Source of the DNA: an uncultured OCS116 cluster bacterium
GTDB lineage: Bacteria; Pseudomonadota; Alphaproteobacteria; Rhizobiales; TMED25
DNA length: 64,000 nucleotides
Assembly: GCA_902633855.1 (NCBI GenBank)
Contig: CACPHU010000001.1
Location: 124,001-188,000, forward strand
Direction: 5' to 3'
Shown: positions 54,821 through 63,939 of the stretch, in pieces
Position numbering within the stretch: the first letter of the stretch is position 1
How the letters are laid out: every line of letters begins with the position of its first letter
Position numbers and translations under genes: made by a program
Notes under the pieces: generated by a model
The model's input: only the letters and a program-made list of their open reading frames with translations
The model's database searches: none
Told to the model about the DNA's origin: nothing

Positions 54821-55834
54821 ATGGCAAAAAAGAAAACCCTCAAGAACGATGATATTGATGAAAAAAAGAGATTAGAGCTCTATAATTCCCAATATCTTAT
54901 TCGAGTTGCTGAACAAAGGGCCTATGATTTATTTCTTGAAAATCTGGTAAAAGGTACAAGTCATTTATCGCTGGGACAAGAAGCGATCGCTGCAGGATTT
55001 GCAACTGCTATGCAGGAAAATGACAAAAGCTTCTGTACCTACAGAGGTCATGCTCACACTCTTGCTAGAGGCGCATCGGTTGTTGGTGTTCTGGGCGAAT
55101 TGATGCAACGAGATTGCGGTCTAATGAGAGGTAAGGGAGGCTCGATGCATCTAACTGATACTAGCAAAGGTGTGATGGGTTCGTATGCAATCATTGGAGC
55201 GCATTTACCCATGGCTGTTGGCTCCGCTTGGAGAGCTCAATACATGGGGCATGATGATGTTGCAACAGTATTTTTTGGAGATGGGACAACGAATATAGGT
55301 GCCTTTCATGAAGCTTTAAATTATGCAGTTGTGTATAAATTACCTGTTGTTTTTGTTTGTGAAAATAATAATTACATGGAATACACACCTATTGAGTCAA
55401 TAACTGCCGTAAAAAATCCGGCGGCTGATAGAGCTTCAGCTTATGGATTAGATAGCATTATCATAGATGGTAATGACGCCGATGAGGTCTACAGAACTGC
55501 TCAGGTTGCCTACTCAAAAGCGCGTTCCGGTGAAGGTCCATCACTGATCGAGTGCAAAACCTATAGACAATCAGGTCATAGCCGTGCTGATCCAGGTGCT
55601 TACAGGCCGGATGGTGAACTCGATCACTGGAAAAAAAATAATGACCCTATAACAAGATACCGCTCAAGGCTCATTGAGTTTGGAGTAAAACAAAAGATTA
55701 TTGATGGTATAGAGGAGAATATAAAAAGGGTCGTTGATGAGGCAACGGAGGAAGCAAAAAGCTCACCGGTTCCACCTGAGGAGATATTAACAACGAATGT
55801 TTATGCAAATGGAGGATGGGCATGGCGCAACTAA
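54821..55834 (+). CDS. 2-oxoacid/acetoin dehydrogenase E1 alpha subunit
   Basis: 337 residues. ThDP cofactor motif FGDGTTNIGAFHEALNYA ... ENNNY and YRGHAHTLARG substrate region. Belongs to the PDH/acetoin E1 alpha (AcoA/PdhA) family. The E1 beta gene overlaps by 13 bases, then E2; together they form an oxidative decarboxylation complex that yields an acyl-CoA. Role as acetoin or 2-oxoacid enzyme is not decided. Confidence 0.88.
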   Translation: MAKKKTLKNDDIDEKKRLELYNSQYLIRVAEQRAYDLFLENLVKGTSHLSLGQEAIAAGFATAMQENDKSFCTYRGHAHTLARGASVVGVLGELMQRDCGLMRGKGGSMHLTDTSKGVMGSYAIIGAHLPMAVGSAWRAQYMGHDDVATVFFGDGTTNIGAFHEALNYAVVYKLPVVFVCENNNYMEYTPIESITAVKNPAADRASAYGLDSIIIDGNDADEVYRTAQVAYSKARSGEGPSLIECKTYRQSGHSRADPGAYRPDGELDHWKKNNDPITRYRSRLIEFGVKQKIIDGIEENIKRVVDEATEEAKSSPVPPEEILTTNVYANGGWAWRN

Positions 55835-56799
55835 CATATAGAGAGGCAGTTGCAGCCGGAATTGCTCAAGAAATGGAGCGAGACGAAACGGTTGCTTTCA
55901 TAGGAGAAGATGTAGCAAGAGCAGGTGGTGTTTTTAAAGCAACGGTTGGTCTTTTTGATAAGTTTGGTCCAAAAAGAGTTATTGATACTCCAATTTCTGA
56001 ACAAGCTATTCTCGGAGCAGCAATGGGTGCCGCGATGACTGGCATGAGGCCAATTGCAGAAATAATGTTCTCAGATTTTTTGGCAGTTTGTTGGGATTTT
56101 GTAGCAAATGAAATGTCAAAATCACGTTATATGTCAGATGGTCAATTGAAGTGTCCACTTGTTGTCAGAACAGGGAACGGAGGGGGCTCACGTTTTGGCG
56201 CGCAGCACTCTCAATCAATCGAAAATTGGGCAATGGCAATCCCGGGAATAAAAGTAGTTGCCCCATCAACTCCAGCAGATGTAAAGGGTCTGCTTGCGGC
56301 ATCTGTAAGAGACGAGGATCCCGTCATCTTTTTTGAGCATAAATCGCTTTATGCAATTAAGGGTGAGGTACCTGAGGGTGAACATGTCGATACGCTTGGT
56401 ACTGCAAAAGTCGTACGACCAGGTAAGGATGCAACAATAGTTGCACTCGCATTAATGGTACCACGAGCGATTCAGGCAGCGGATAAATTAATGACTGATC
56501 ATGGAATTGATGTTGAGGTTGTTGATATTAGAACTCTTGTTCCTTTGGATATGAAAACAATATCAAGCTCAGTAGCTAAAACTGGACGGCTATTTACCGT
56601 TGAAGAAAACCCAAGGCTATGCGGTTGGGGAGCTGAAATTGTCTCAATAGTAGTTGACGAATTATTTTGGGAACTTGATGGACCTGCTGTGAGGATTACT
56701 ACACCTCATATCCCACTTCCTGCAGCTGATAATCTTGAAGATATTACGATACCGTCAGTTGATAGAATTTACAGTAAAATACTTGATGTATTAAGATAA
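55822..56799 (+). CDS. 2-oxoacid/acetoin dehydrogenase E1 beta subunit
   Basis: 325 residues beginning MAQLTYREAV; GGAGG lies 6 bases before this ATG, which is why it is favoured over the ATG at 55816. Typical motifs include AFIGEDVARAGG, ISEQAILGAAMGAAMTGMRP and HSQSIENWAM. Forms the alpha2beta2 E1 with the previous gene. Confidence 0.9.
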   Translation: MAQLTYREAVAAGIAQEMERDETVAFIGEDVARAGGVFKATVGLFDKFGPKRVIDTPISEQAILGAAMGAAMTGMRPIAEIMFSDFLAVCWDFVANEMSKSRYMSDGQLKCPLVVRTGNGGGSRFGAQHSQSIENWAMAIPGIKVVAPSTPADVKGLLAASVRDEDPVIFFEHKSLYAIKGEVPEGEHVDTLGTAKVVRPGKDATIVALALMVPRAIQAADKLMTDHGIDVEVVDIRTLVPLDMKTISSSVAKTGRLFTVEENPRLCGWGAEIVSIVVDELFWELDGPAVRITTPHIPLPAADNLEDITIPSVDRIYSKILDVLR

Positions 56800-56812
56800 A
56801 TAGGTGCTACCA

Positions 56813-58165
56813 ATGAATATTCAGATGCCGCAACTAGGTGAGACAGTGACCGAGGGAACTATTTCCAAATGGCATAAAAAGGTAGGGGAAACTGTTAAAT
56901 CTGGTGAAATTTTATTTGAGATTGAGACAGATAAAACCTCAATGGAAATACCCGCAACAGCAGATGGCAAATTATCACAAATTCTTGTTGCAGAAGGAAA
57001 TACATCATCCGTTGGATCGATTGTTGCAATAGTTGCAATGGATGGAGAAGATGTTAATGATGTTGCTCAGCGTGAGGCTGAAGTTAATGAAAAAAAAGAA
57101 GTGACTCATGATGAAGCCACTCAGACTGAGACTCAATCACTAAAGGGAACGGCTGAGGAAATAAAAAATTATGATGATAAAAAAATAGATTTGGATGCTC
57201 CCGATTGGTTCTCGGTTCTAACCGAAGTACTCACACCTGACCAAAATTACAATTCAATTAAAATACCAAATAGTGAAATAAAGTTAACCCCATTAGCAAA
57301 AAGGATTGCAAGCAATGCGAGTATAAATCTAGATCAATTGTTGGATTACTGTAAATCAAACAATATAAAAAAAGTTAATAGAAAGTTTGTAGAGAATTTT
57401 ATAACGTCCCAATCACAGATATTATCAAGCACCAACAAGCGAGTAATTGATGAAACCATTTACAACAAATCAGTAGCACTTAATAGAATTCGCAGAACAA
57501 CCGCGCAAAGATTATCACAAAGTTGGTCTGTGGTACCTCAGGCATTCCAAGCTGTTGAGGTTAATTATAGTAATCTAGACTTCGTAAGGTCCGAAATGAA
57601 AGAGAAGAGCTTAGATAAAGCATTCAAGATTTCTTATTTATCATTCGTCGCAAGAGCAATTGCCATTGCAAGAGATAGTTTCCCTCTCATTAATAGTACT
57701 TTTAATGAAAAAGAGATTGTTGTTGCTGAGTCTCTAAACTTATCAATTGCCGTTGATTTAAAATTTGATGGATTAATTGTGCCAGTAATAAAAGGCGCTG
57801 AAAATTACAAACTTACAGATCTAAATGATAAAATAAATGATCTAGTCCACAGGGCACAAAATAATGATCTGGATCAGGATGAACACTATGGCGGCACTTA
57901 CACAATATCGAATAATGGAAGCATGGGGACATATATCACGGCTCCGATCGTTAATCCTCCTCAGGTTGCTATCATGTCTTTCGATGGTATTATTAAAAAA
58001 CCTGTTATTATTGAAGATGAAAATGGAGATAAGATAGGAATAAGGAAGATGGGTATTTTGGGTCAAAGTTTTGATCATCGAGCGTTTGATGGGGCTTATG
58101 CTGCAAGTTTTTTGAAAGAGGTAAAGACGATAATTGAAGATTATAATTGGCAAAGTGAAATTTAA
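56813..58165 (+). CDS. 2-oxoacid/acetoin dehydrogenase E2 (dihydrolipoyl acyltransferase)
   Basis: 450 residues. The lipoyl domain (1-80) has the lipoylated Lys in EIETDKTSMEI; a peripheral-subunit-binding domain lies at about 160-200 (LTPLAKRIASNA); the catalytic domain ends in FDHRAFDGAYAASFL, with the active His and Asp. ATG at 56813 is used; the GTG three codons earlier is less likely. No E3 (dihydrolipoamide dehydrogenase) gene follows. Confidence 0.9.
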   Translation: MNIQMPQLGETVTEGTISKWHKKVGETVKSGEILFEIETDKTSMEIPATADGKLSQILVAEGNTSSVGSIVAIVAMDGEDVNDVAQREAEVNEKKEVTHDEATQTETQSLKGTAEEIKNYDDKKIDLDAPDWFSVLTEVLTPDQNYNSIKIPNSEIKLTPLAKRIASNASINLDQLLDYCKSNNIKKVNRKFVENFITSQSQILSSTNKRVIDETIYNKSVALNRIRRTTAQRLSQSWSVVPQAFQAVEVNYSNLDFVRSEMKEKSLDKAFKISYLSFVARAIAIARDSFPLINSTFNEKEIVVAESLNLSIAVDLKFDGLIVPVIKGAENYKLTDLNDKINDLVHRAQNNDLDQDEHYGGTYTISNNGSMGTYITAPIVNPPQVAIMSFDGIIKKPVIIEDENGDKIGIRKMGILGQSFDHRAFDGAYAASFLKEVKTIIEDYNWQSEI

Positions 58166-58180
58166 ATAAGGAGAAAAATT

Positions 58181-59131
58181 ATGAGCCACAAAATAGGATG
58201 GGTAGGAACAGGAAGAATGGGATACCCGATGGCAGGGCGTCTTGCAAAGGATGGACAAAATATCAGTGTGTGGAACAGAACAAAGGCAAAAGCAGATCCG
58301 CTATCAGAATATGGAGCAACTGTTGTCGAAAATATGGATGAGCTACATGATGTTGAGGTTTTATTCACTATGGTCTCAACAGGTAAGGATCTAAAGGAAG
58401 TATATTTTGGTGATAATGGTGTTCTGTCAAAGGGTACAGCGGGGTCTCAGATATTTGTTGATTGCTCTTCGATTTCATCCGAGGATTCTGATGAAATAAG
58501 GGATAGGCTAACCGAAAAAGGCATCGCATATATATCTTGTCCTGTTAGCGGTAACGGTAAAGCGGTTAAGGCCGGTGTCCTATCAATTGTCGCATCCGGT
58601 CCTGAAGATGTTTTCAATACAATTAAACCATATCTTGAAACAATAGCGCCACGGGGCGTAGCTTATGTTGGTGAAGGCGATCTAGCTCGTTTCTGTAAAA
58701 TAGCTCATAATGTAATGTTAGGAGTTGTAATACAGAACCTTGCTGAAATTACCATACTTGCACAAAAAGCTGGTGTCCCTAGACATGCTTTTTTAAATTT
58801 TATGAATAACTCAGTGATGGGCTCTATATTTACAAAATACAAATCAAATGCATTCACGAATCTTGATTGGACAACAACATTTACAACTCCATTGTTACTG
58901 AAAGATCTTGATCTTGGATTACAATCTGGAAAAGAATTGGGTGTTCCAATGCCAGTTACTGCTGCGACAAGACAAGCTGTTCAGCAGCATTCAGGTAGAA
59001 TCGAACGAATGGCAAAAGAAAATTTGGAAAAGGACTTCGGGATGTTATTGGAAAGTGTTGCAGATGGTGCAGGTATAACACTTCAGCCTGAGAATGTTCC
59101 AATCCCAACAGGCCTGGAAACCGAAGAATAA
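58181..59131 (+). CDS. 3-hydroxyisobutyrate dehydrogenase-like NAD(P) enzyme
   Basis: 316 residues of the beta-hydroxyacid dehydrogenase family: GWVGTGRMGYPMAGRLA cofactor loop, CPVSGNGKAVKAG substrate motif and the catalytic Lys in FCKIAHNVMLG. Family members act on 3-hydroxyisobutyrate, tartronate semialdehyde or similar acids. RBS AAGGAG before the ATG. It ends the island, followed by an initiator tRNA gene. Confidence 0.87.
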   Translation: MSHKIGWVGTGRMGYPMAGRLAKDGQNISVWNRTKAKADPLSEYGATVVENMDELHDVEVLFTMVSTGKDLKEVYFGDNGVLSKGTAGSQIFVDCSSISSEDSDEIRDRLTEKGIAYISCPVSGNGKAVKAGVLSIVASGPEDVFNTIKPYLETIAPRGVAYVGEGDLARFCKIAHNVMLGVVIQNLAEITILAQKAGVPRHAFLNFMNNSVMGSIFTKYKSNAFTNLDWTTTFTTPLLLKDLDLGLQSGKELGVPMPVTAATRQAVQQHSGRIERMAKENLEKDFGMLLESVADGAGITLQPENVPIPTGLETEE

Positions 59132-59189
59132 GTTTCTTTTGTTTCTTGACCTTTAACACAAGATGGTGTTAGCTAGGGGATTATCTTAT

Positions 59190-59270
<81 letters not shown>

Positions 59271-59332
59271 TCTTTTTATAAAAGCGCTAAACTGCAGTAT
59301 AATTTTTAATTCATACTTTACACAGGTGTTGA

Positions 59333-60532
59333 ATGCTGTCTGTTTTATCCGAAAAAAGTTTTAGAAATCTTTTTTTTGCACAAAATTTCTCTTTATTGGG
59401 TAGCGGTCTTGCAACTATTGCAATTAGTCTATTGGCTTTTGATTTGACGGGTCGAAATGCCGCACTTATTCTTTCGGGCCTATTTACAATAAAAATGTTC
59501 GTCTATGTCATTTTTTCACCTTTCGCAGGCGCAATAGCAGATAAATTTGATACAAAAAAATATCTAATAATTCAGGACATCATTCGTGCAATTGCTGCGT
59601 TCGGCTTAATATTTGTCAGTGAAATTTGGCATTTATACATCATAATTTTACTTATTTATATCCCAACTGCAGCTTTTACCCCGATATATCAGTCAGCAAT
59701 TCCAAAAATATTCAAAGATGAGACCGACTACACAAAAGCTCTATCACTTTTTAGGATAGCTCAAGATATGGAAAATATTTTAAGCTATGCACTTGCCACA
59801 TTATTATTACTTTTTCTTAATTATAATTTATTATTTGTAGGAACTTTTATTGGTTATTTTGTCTCCGCGTTATTGATATCTGGGATTATATTCCCATTCT
59901 TATCCAAAATATCAGGTAAAAAAGAAAATAATTTCAGTACTAATCTCACTCTTGGTATTAAAAGATACTTCCGTATATCAGAGTTGAGGGGATTGATGTT
60001 TCTAAATTTGGCTGTTTCTGCAGGCGGATCAATGATACTCGTTAATACAATAATTTTAGTAAGGTCATCTCTAGAATTATCAGAAATTGCTTTCGCCATT
60101 ACGATGCTAGTATTCGGGGCTGGTTGCATATTTGCAGCAATAATAATTCCATATCTGTCCAAGGAGATGACAGCAAGTCGCATAATGCTAGCAGGTTCGA
60201 ATCTCTTGTCTGTAGTATTCGTGGCTCTTGCCTTTTGGCTGATACTATTTGATTTTATTTGGTTTGTGCTATTATTAGCATGGTTTATTTCAGGTTTTGG
60301 TTATACACTTTTGCTTACTCCGATGGGACGAGTAATCCGGAAGGTTTCTTCGGTGGTTGAGTTTTCACAGGTTTATTCAGCGCAATTCTCTTTGAGTCAT
60401 TTATGTTGGTTATTTATGTACCCTCTCTCAGGGTACTTAATGACCATATCAGGTGGCCCTTTCACACTTCTTACACTAGCATTACTGATGGTATGCTCAA
60501 ATATAATTGCTGCATGGCATTTTAGAAGTTGA
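59333..60532 (+). CDS. MFS transporter, EntS-like
   Basis: 399 residues with about 12 membrane helices. The TM2-TM3 signature is GAIADKFDTKKYLI. Similar in style to the MFS gene at 24761, though separate. Substrate unknown; it lies upstream of the B12 riboswitch. Confidence 0.85.
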   Translation: MLSVLSEKSFRNLFFAQNFSLLGSGLATIAISLLAFDLTGRNAALILSGLFTIKMFVYVIFSPFAGAIADKFDTKKYLIIQDIIRAIAAFGLIFVSEIWHLYIIILLIYIPTAAFTPIYQSAIPKIFKDETDYTKALSLFRIAQDMENILSYALATLLLLFLNYNLLFVGTFIGYFVSALLISGIIFPFLSKISGKKENNFSTNLTLGIKRYFRISELRGLMFLNLAVSAGGSMILVNTIILVRSSLELSEIAFAITMLVFGAGCIFAAIIIPYLSKEMTASRIMLAGSNLLSVVFVALAFWLILFDFIWFVLLLAWFISGFGYTLLLTPMGRVIRKVSSVVEFSQVYSAQFSLSHLCWLFMYPLSGYLMTISGGPFTLLTLALLMVCSNIIAAWHFRS

Positions 60533-60579
60533 AAATATGATGAAATATTTTCGATACTTCCTGAAATTAGTAATTGACA

Positions 60580-60694
60580 GTTGGTGTTTTTCATCATCTA
60601 CTATTTGTCATGGATTTAGGGAACACGGTGCAAAACCGAGGCTGCCCCCGCAACTGTAATTAATATGTATATATTCTAAGCCAGATACCGATCC
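60580..60694 (+). promoter_or_regulatory. Cobalamin (AdoCbl) riboswitch
   Basis: Core elements are present in order: AGGGAACACGGTG, a GCTGCCCCCGCAACTGTAA B12 box and AAGCCAGATACC. The flanking pairs around GGT and ACC form P1. It ends about 30 bases before the cbtB start. Riboswitches of this class turn expression off when cobalamin is plentiful, so the cbtBA genes are expected to be B12-repressed. Edges are approximate. Confidence 0.9.
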
Positions 60695-60723
60695 ATTTTA
60701 TTAAATTATTCACGGAGGGTGAT

Positions 60724-60906
60724 ATGTACTCAAAATTATATCAACTAATTACGTTTCGCGTCCCACAAACATCTATAATATTTAAGTCTTTATTTGTAAT
60801 TTTATTTGGCTTTTCTATGATAATGATTTTCGGCTTTGCATCACCAGAGCTAATTCACGATGCAGCTCACGATGTAAGGCACATCATGACTTTTCCATGC
60901 CATTAG
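60724..60906 (+). CDS. cbtB: CbtB cobalt-transporter subunit
   Basis: A 60-residue protein with one membrane helix (about 20-42) and a His-rich C-terminus, HDAAHDVRHIMTFPCH, matching the metal-binding end of CbtB. GGAGGGTG precedes the ATG. Paired with CbtA in putative cobalt import and lies under the B12 riboswitch. Confidence 0.9.
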   Translation: MYSKLYQLITFRVPQTSIIFKSLFVILFGFSMIMIFGFASPELIHDAAHDVRHIMTFPCH

Positions 60907-60924
60907 AAAATATTAAGCGATTAA

Positions 60925-61572
60925 ATGATTAAATATCTATATCCCGCTCTTGTTGCAGGTCTGATAACAGGGTTTGTTGTTACATTATTTAACTTATTTT
61001 TTGTTCAACCATTGATCGTTGAAGCGGAATTATTAGAACTGCATTCGGCAGGGGCAGCTCACGAGCATTTCCATGATGGGGGTGAGGATAGCTCTCTTAT
61101 AAATGAGAGAAATTTTCTGACATTACTGGTAAATATTGCAATGTCTGTTGCATTTTCGCTAATCGTAATAGGTTTTTATTACATCAGAGGTGGCAGTAAT
61201 AAAGCCAGAAACCTATTAAAGATAACTTTCACCGGCTTTTTCATCTTTTTTTTGTTGCCGAAGATTCTTATATTACCTCAACTTCCCGGACAAAGCCTTG
61301 GGAATACAACATACGTTCAAATGCTATGGATCCTCACAACACTAGCATCAATAGCAATTTTAACAATCGCTGATAAATTAAATTATTTTTCTGTGAAGCT
61401 CTTATTATTATTAACTCTAACTTTGATATCGATATTTATCTTATTAAATATTGACTTAGTTTTATATAAAACAGACGCGTTGCATTCTACCTTTATATAC
61501 TATACTTTTATATCAAATTTAATTTTGTGGACCTTGCTGTATCTAAATTTAAATTATTTCATCAAGGATTAA
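60925..61572 (+). CDS. cbtA: CbtA cobalt-transporter subunit
   Basis: 215 residues, about five or six membrane segments. The loop after helix 1 is His-rich (HSAGAAHEHFHDGG), a candidate cobalt-binding site. Begins 18 bases after cbtB and belongs to the same transcript; in other bacteria CbtAB is proposed to import cobalt for B12 synthesis. Confidence 0.9.
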   Translation: MIKYLYPALVAGLITGFVVTLFNLFFVQPLIVEAELLELHSAGAAHEHFHDGGEDSSLINERNFLTLLVNIAMSVAFSLIVIGFYYIRGGSNKARNLLKITFTGFFIFFLLPKILILPQLPGQSLGNTTYVQMLWILTTLASIAILTIADKLNYFSVKLLLLLTLTLISIFILLNIDLVLYKTDALHSTFIYYTFISNLILWTLLYLNLNYFIKD

Positions 61573-61597
61573 TATTTTTTACATTAAATGGTTCTTG

Positions 61598-62362
61598 ATG
61601 TTTGAGTTATTCACCGACAATTACATACTTTACATTATTTTCCTTATAATCTTCTTGATTTCGGGTTTTGTAAAAGGTGTAACAGGTATTGGCCTACCGC
61701 TTACCTCTATTGCCCTTTTAACATTTTTTATAAATCCGCTCCAAGCAATTGGTTTGAATATGATTCCAGTTATTGTCGCGAATTTCCAACAATATATTTC
61801 TGCAGAAAGCCCAATGAATACTGCAAAAAAATATAAAGTTTTTGCAATTACAATGCTGGTATTTATTTTTATTACATCATTTCAAGCAGTAATTCTAGGG
61901 GATGAAATTCTAAAATTACTTATAGGTATATTGGTCGTAATTTTTGCTTTAGATAATCTGTTTAGACGGGCTTGGTCATTTGATATAAAAAATGATCGAC
62001 TGTGGCAACTTGGAATGGGCTCGATCGCAGGCATAATTGGCGGTTTGACTTCAATTTGGGGTGTACCAATAATAATCTATTTGATATTGAGGAAGGCATC
62101 ACCACAAGAATTTGTCGACACGACAGGATTTTTATTTTTGATTGCCGTTATTCCCGCAACAATTGGGTATTATTATACTGGTGTATTTCTGTTAGAGATG
62201 GTTCCAATTGCAATATTTTGTGCAGTATTTGCGGTTATCGGAATGCGATTAGGTAGATATGTACGTCTAAAAATTAATGCAGAGACCTTCAAAAAAGTAC
62301 TTCTATGCCTTTTCTTTATAATAGGTGTGCGGCTAATAAGTTCATTTTTTGGTGTAATGTAA
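61598..62362 (+). CDS. TauE/SafE-family membrane permease
   Basis: 254 residues of the DUF81/TauE-SafE family, with about eight hydrophobic helices and the repeat motif GFVKGVTGIGLPLTS and AGIIGGLTSIWGVPI. Members are thought to export or import organic sulfonates and other anions. The gene starts 25 bases after cbtA, so it may share the riboswitch-controlled transcript. ATG at 61598 is preferred over the TTG 3 bases before it. Confidence 0.87.
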   Translation: MFELFTDNYILYIIFLIIFLISGFVKGVTGIGLPLTSIALLTFFINPLQAIGLNMIPVIVANFQQYISAESPMNTAKKYKVFAITMLVFIFITSFQAVILGDEILKLLIGILVVIFALDNLFRRAWSFDIKNDRLWQLGMGSIAGIIGGLTSIWGVPIIIYLILRKASPQEFVDTTGFLFLIAVIPATIGYYYTGVFLLEMVPIAIFCAVFAVIGMRLGRYVRLKINAETFKKVLLCLFFIIGVRLISSFFGVM

Positions 62363-62372
62363 ATTTTTGATA

Positions 62373-62654
62373 ATGATAATTACAATTGAAGATTATATCT
62401 CTTGGCGAAAATCTACTAAATGCATAAATCTAAAATATATTGCAGGTGACACTGCCGTGTTATCAATCTCCAAGAATGGGGTTGATGCCCAGGCAATGTA
62501 TATCAATTCGGTATTGACCGAATATTCAATTCACCCTGGCTGTTGGTTTACAGTCGAAACATTAGGCTATAAAACTGAGATTGAAGAAAATATTAATTTA
62601 GGGAGCATAACAATAGCACCTGAGAATTGGAGACCAACACCACTTCAAAACTAG
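62373..62654 (+). CDS. Small soluble protein of unknown function
   Basis: About 93 residues with no membrane segments, starting at ATG 62373 (a TTG at 62367 is also possible). I do not recognise the family. It is hydrophilic, with a Trp-rich end (NWRPTPLQN) and two cysteines. It follows the TauE gene by about 10 bases on the same strand, so it may be a last member of the B12-controlled operon. Confidence 0.6.
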   Translation: MIITIEDYISWRKSTKCINLKYIAGDTAVLSISKNGVDAQAMYINSVLTEYSIHPGCWFTVETLGYKTEIEENINLGSITIAPENWRPTPLQN

Positions 62655-62660
62655 GATACT

Positions 62661-63155
62661 CTACTTTTTGAGTTCATATTCAAAATTTTGTGTGTCAGAA
62701 TTTATGCTGATTAGTTTTGCACCATTTCTAATATGGTAGTGAGTTGCCATGGGCGTCAATGGAGATAGTGTTACGACCTGTTTGATATTATCCATATTTT
62801 TTATGATATGCTCTAATAATTTTCGCATTATTTCTTTCCCCGCACCTCTTTTCCGAGACCATACAGTATAGGCTATTAGGATAGAAGAGCTCTTCTCAAG
62901 ATGAGAATTTTTACTCATTAATTCTAATTCTTTTTCAGTATGAGGGATTTCATCGGTAAAAGCTATGCACACGATACCTTCTATATTATTATCATATTCT
63001 AGTCCATAGATTTGCCTACCATAGCTAGTCCTAAAATCTAAGTTTAAGTGAGGGCGAACCGGATCTTCATTAACATCAATCTCTTCGAGAAGAACTAATT
63101 CTGATCCCTTTACCCACTTAAAAAAATTATCAACCTTATTTTTAAATGCTTTCAT
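62661..63155 (-). CDS. GNAT-family N-acetyltransferase
   Basis: 164 residues. The acetyl-CoA binding pattern RKRGAGKEIMRKLLEH lies near residue 105, as in GNAT proteins. Target unknown. AGGAA about 6 bases before the ATG. Convergent with the small gene at 62373; upstream of tRNA-Arg in the same direction. Confidence 0.82.
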   Translation of the reverse strand: MKAFKNKVDNFFKWVKGSELVLLEEIDVNEDPVRPHLNLDFRTSYGRQIYGLEYDNNIEGIVCIAFTDEIPHTEKELELMSKNSHLEKSSSILIAYTVWSRKRGAGKEIMRKLLEHIIKNMDNIKQVVTLSPLTPMATHYHIRNGAKLISINSDTQNFEYELKK

Positions 63156-63170
63156 TATATTCCTGTTCTG

Positions 63171-63247
63171 TGGCGCGCCGGGGAGGATTCGAACCCCCGA
63201 CCCCCTGATTCGTAGTCAGATACTCTATCCAGCTGAGCTACCGGCGC
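63171..63247 (-). tRNA. tRNA-Arg (anticodon ACG)
   Basis: A 77-base cloverleaf with CCA encoded: acceptor GCGCCGG pairs with CCGGCGC, anticodon stem TCTGA/TCAGG around CTACGAA (anticodon ACG, edited to ICG in most bacteria), T arm GGGGG TTCGAAT CCTCC. Confidence 0.96.
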
Positions 63248-63408
63248 AATACTAAGTACGTTATACATATATACCCTTTATTTTAATACCACAAGACATC
63301 TGATTTGCAATTTGAGTTAGTTGAGCCTGTAAAATTTTATTACCAAATTGAATAAATATTCTATAATTTATGGAAAGATATATTAATTATTTGATGAATG
63401 AGACGTGC

Positions 63409-63939
63409 ATGAGTAAAAATTGTCGCAGAGTAGTTACTGGCTTTGATGAGACTGGAGAGTCTATTGTAGTCTCAGATGAGTTTGTAACAAATAAAATGGA
63501 AAAGAATACAAGGCCCGGGGTTAGTCTAACCAATTTGTGGCATACATCGGAGTTTCCAATCGAAATGAGAGGTGATATTGAAAGGGTTGATGATGAATTT
63601 ATTATGTTTCCCCAGCCGAATGAGACTATATGTAGAATTTCATCTTTTGAACCTGATAAAAAATATCAGAATGTCTCTTCTGATAGCGCTTCTTACTTTT
63701 CAGATTTAGATGCAGGAGATACACTTGTAAAGTCAAAAAGACATCCATTTATGCATAAATCGCAAACAGTTGATTATGCGATAATCCTCGAAGGTGAGAT
63801 AACTTTGCTGCTCGACAATGAGGAGGTAACTCTAAGTGAAGGAGACATTGTTATCCAAAGAGGTACAAACCACGCGTGGGTTAATAATAGCGATAGGTTA
63901 TGCCGCGTTTGCTTCATCCTCATGGGAGCAAAGAAGTAA
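63409..63939 (+). CDS. Cupin-domain protein
   Basis: About 176 residues. The C-terminal half is a cupin: HKSQTVDYAIILEGEITLLLD and GDIVIQRGTNHAWVN, with metal-ligand-like His residues. The N-terminal half begins RRVVTGFDETGES, as seen in a group of small cupin-type proteins linked to degradation or transport of small acids. Starts at ATG 63370, 63394 or 63409 are all in frame; I use 63409 as best supported by family length and a GAGA site upstream. Likely substrate unknown. Confidence 0.78.
   Translation: MSKNCRRVVTGFDETGESIVVSDEFVTNKMEKNTRPGVSLTNLWHTSEFPIEMRGDIERVDDEFIMFPQPNETICRISSFEPDKKYQNVSSDSASYFSDLDAGDTLVKSKRHPFMHKSQTVDYAIILEGEITLLLDNEEVTLSEGDIVIQRGTNHAWVNNSDRLCRVCFILMGAKK

Noticed and set aside
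59154-59171. Hairpin TAACAC ... GTGTTA as terminator after the last island gene
   Set aside because: Only six pairs, no T run after it on either strand; it may be part of the tRNA promoter region.
60574-60604. Promoter TTGACA ... TACTAT before cbtB
   Set aside because: Transcription would start inside the riboswitch, losing its 5' half, and the spacing is too long (19).
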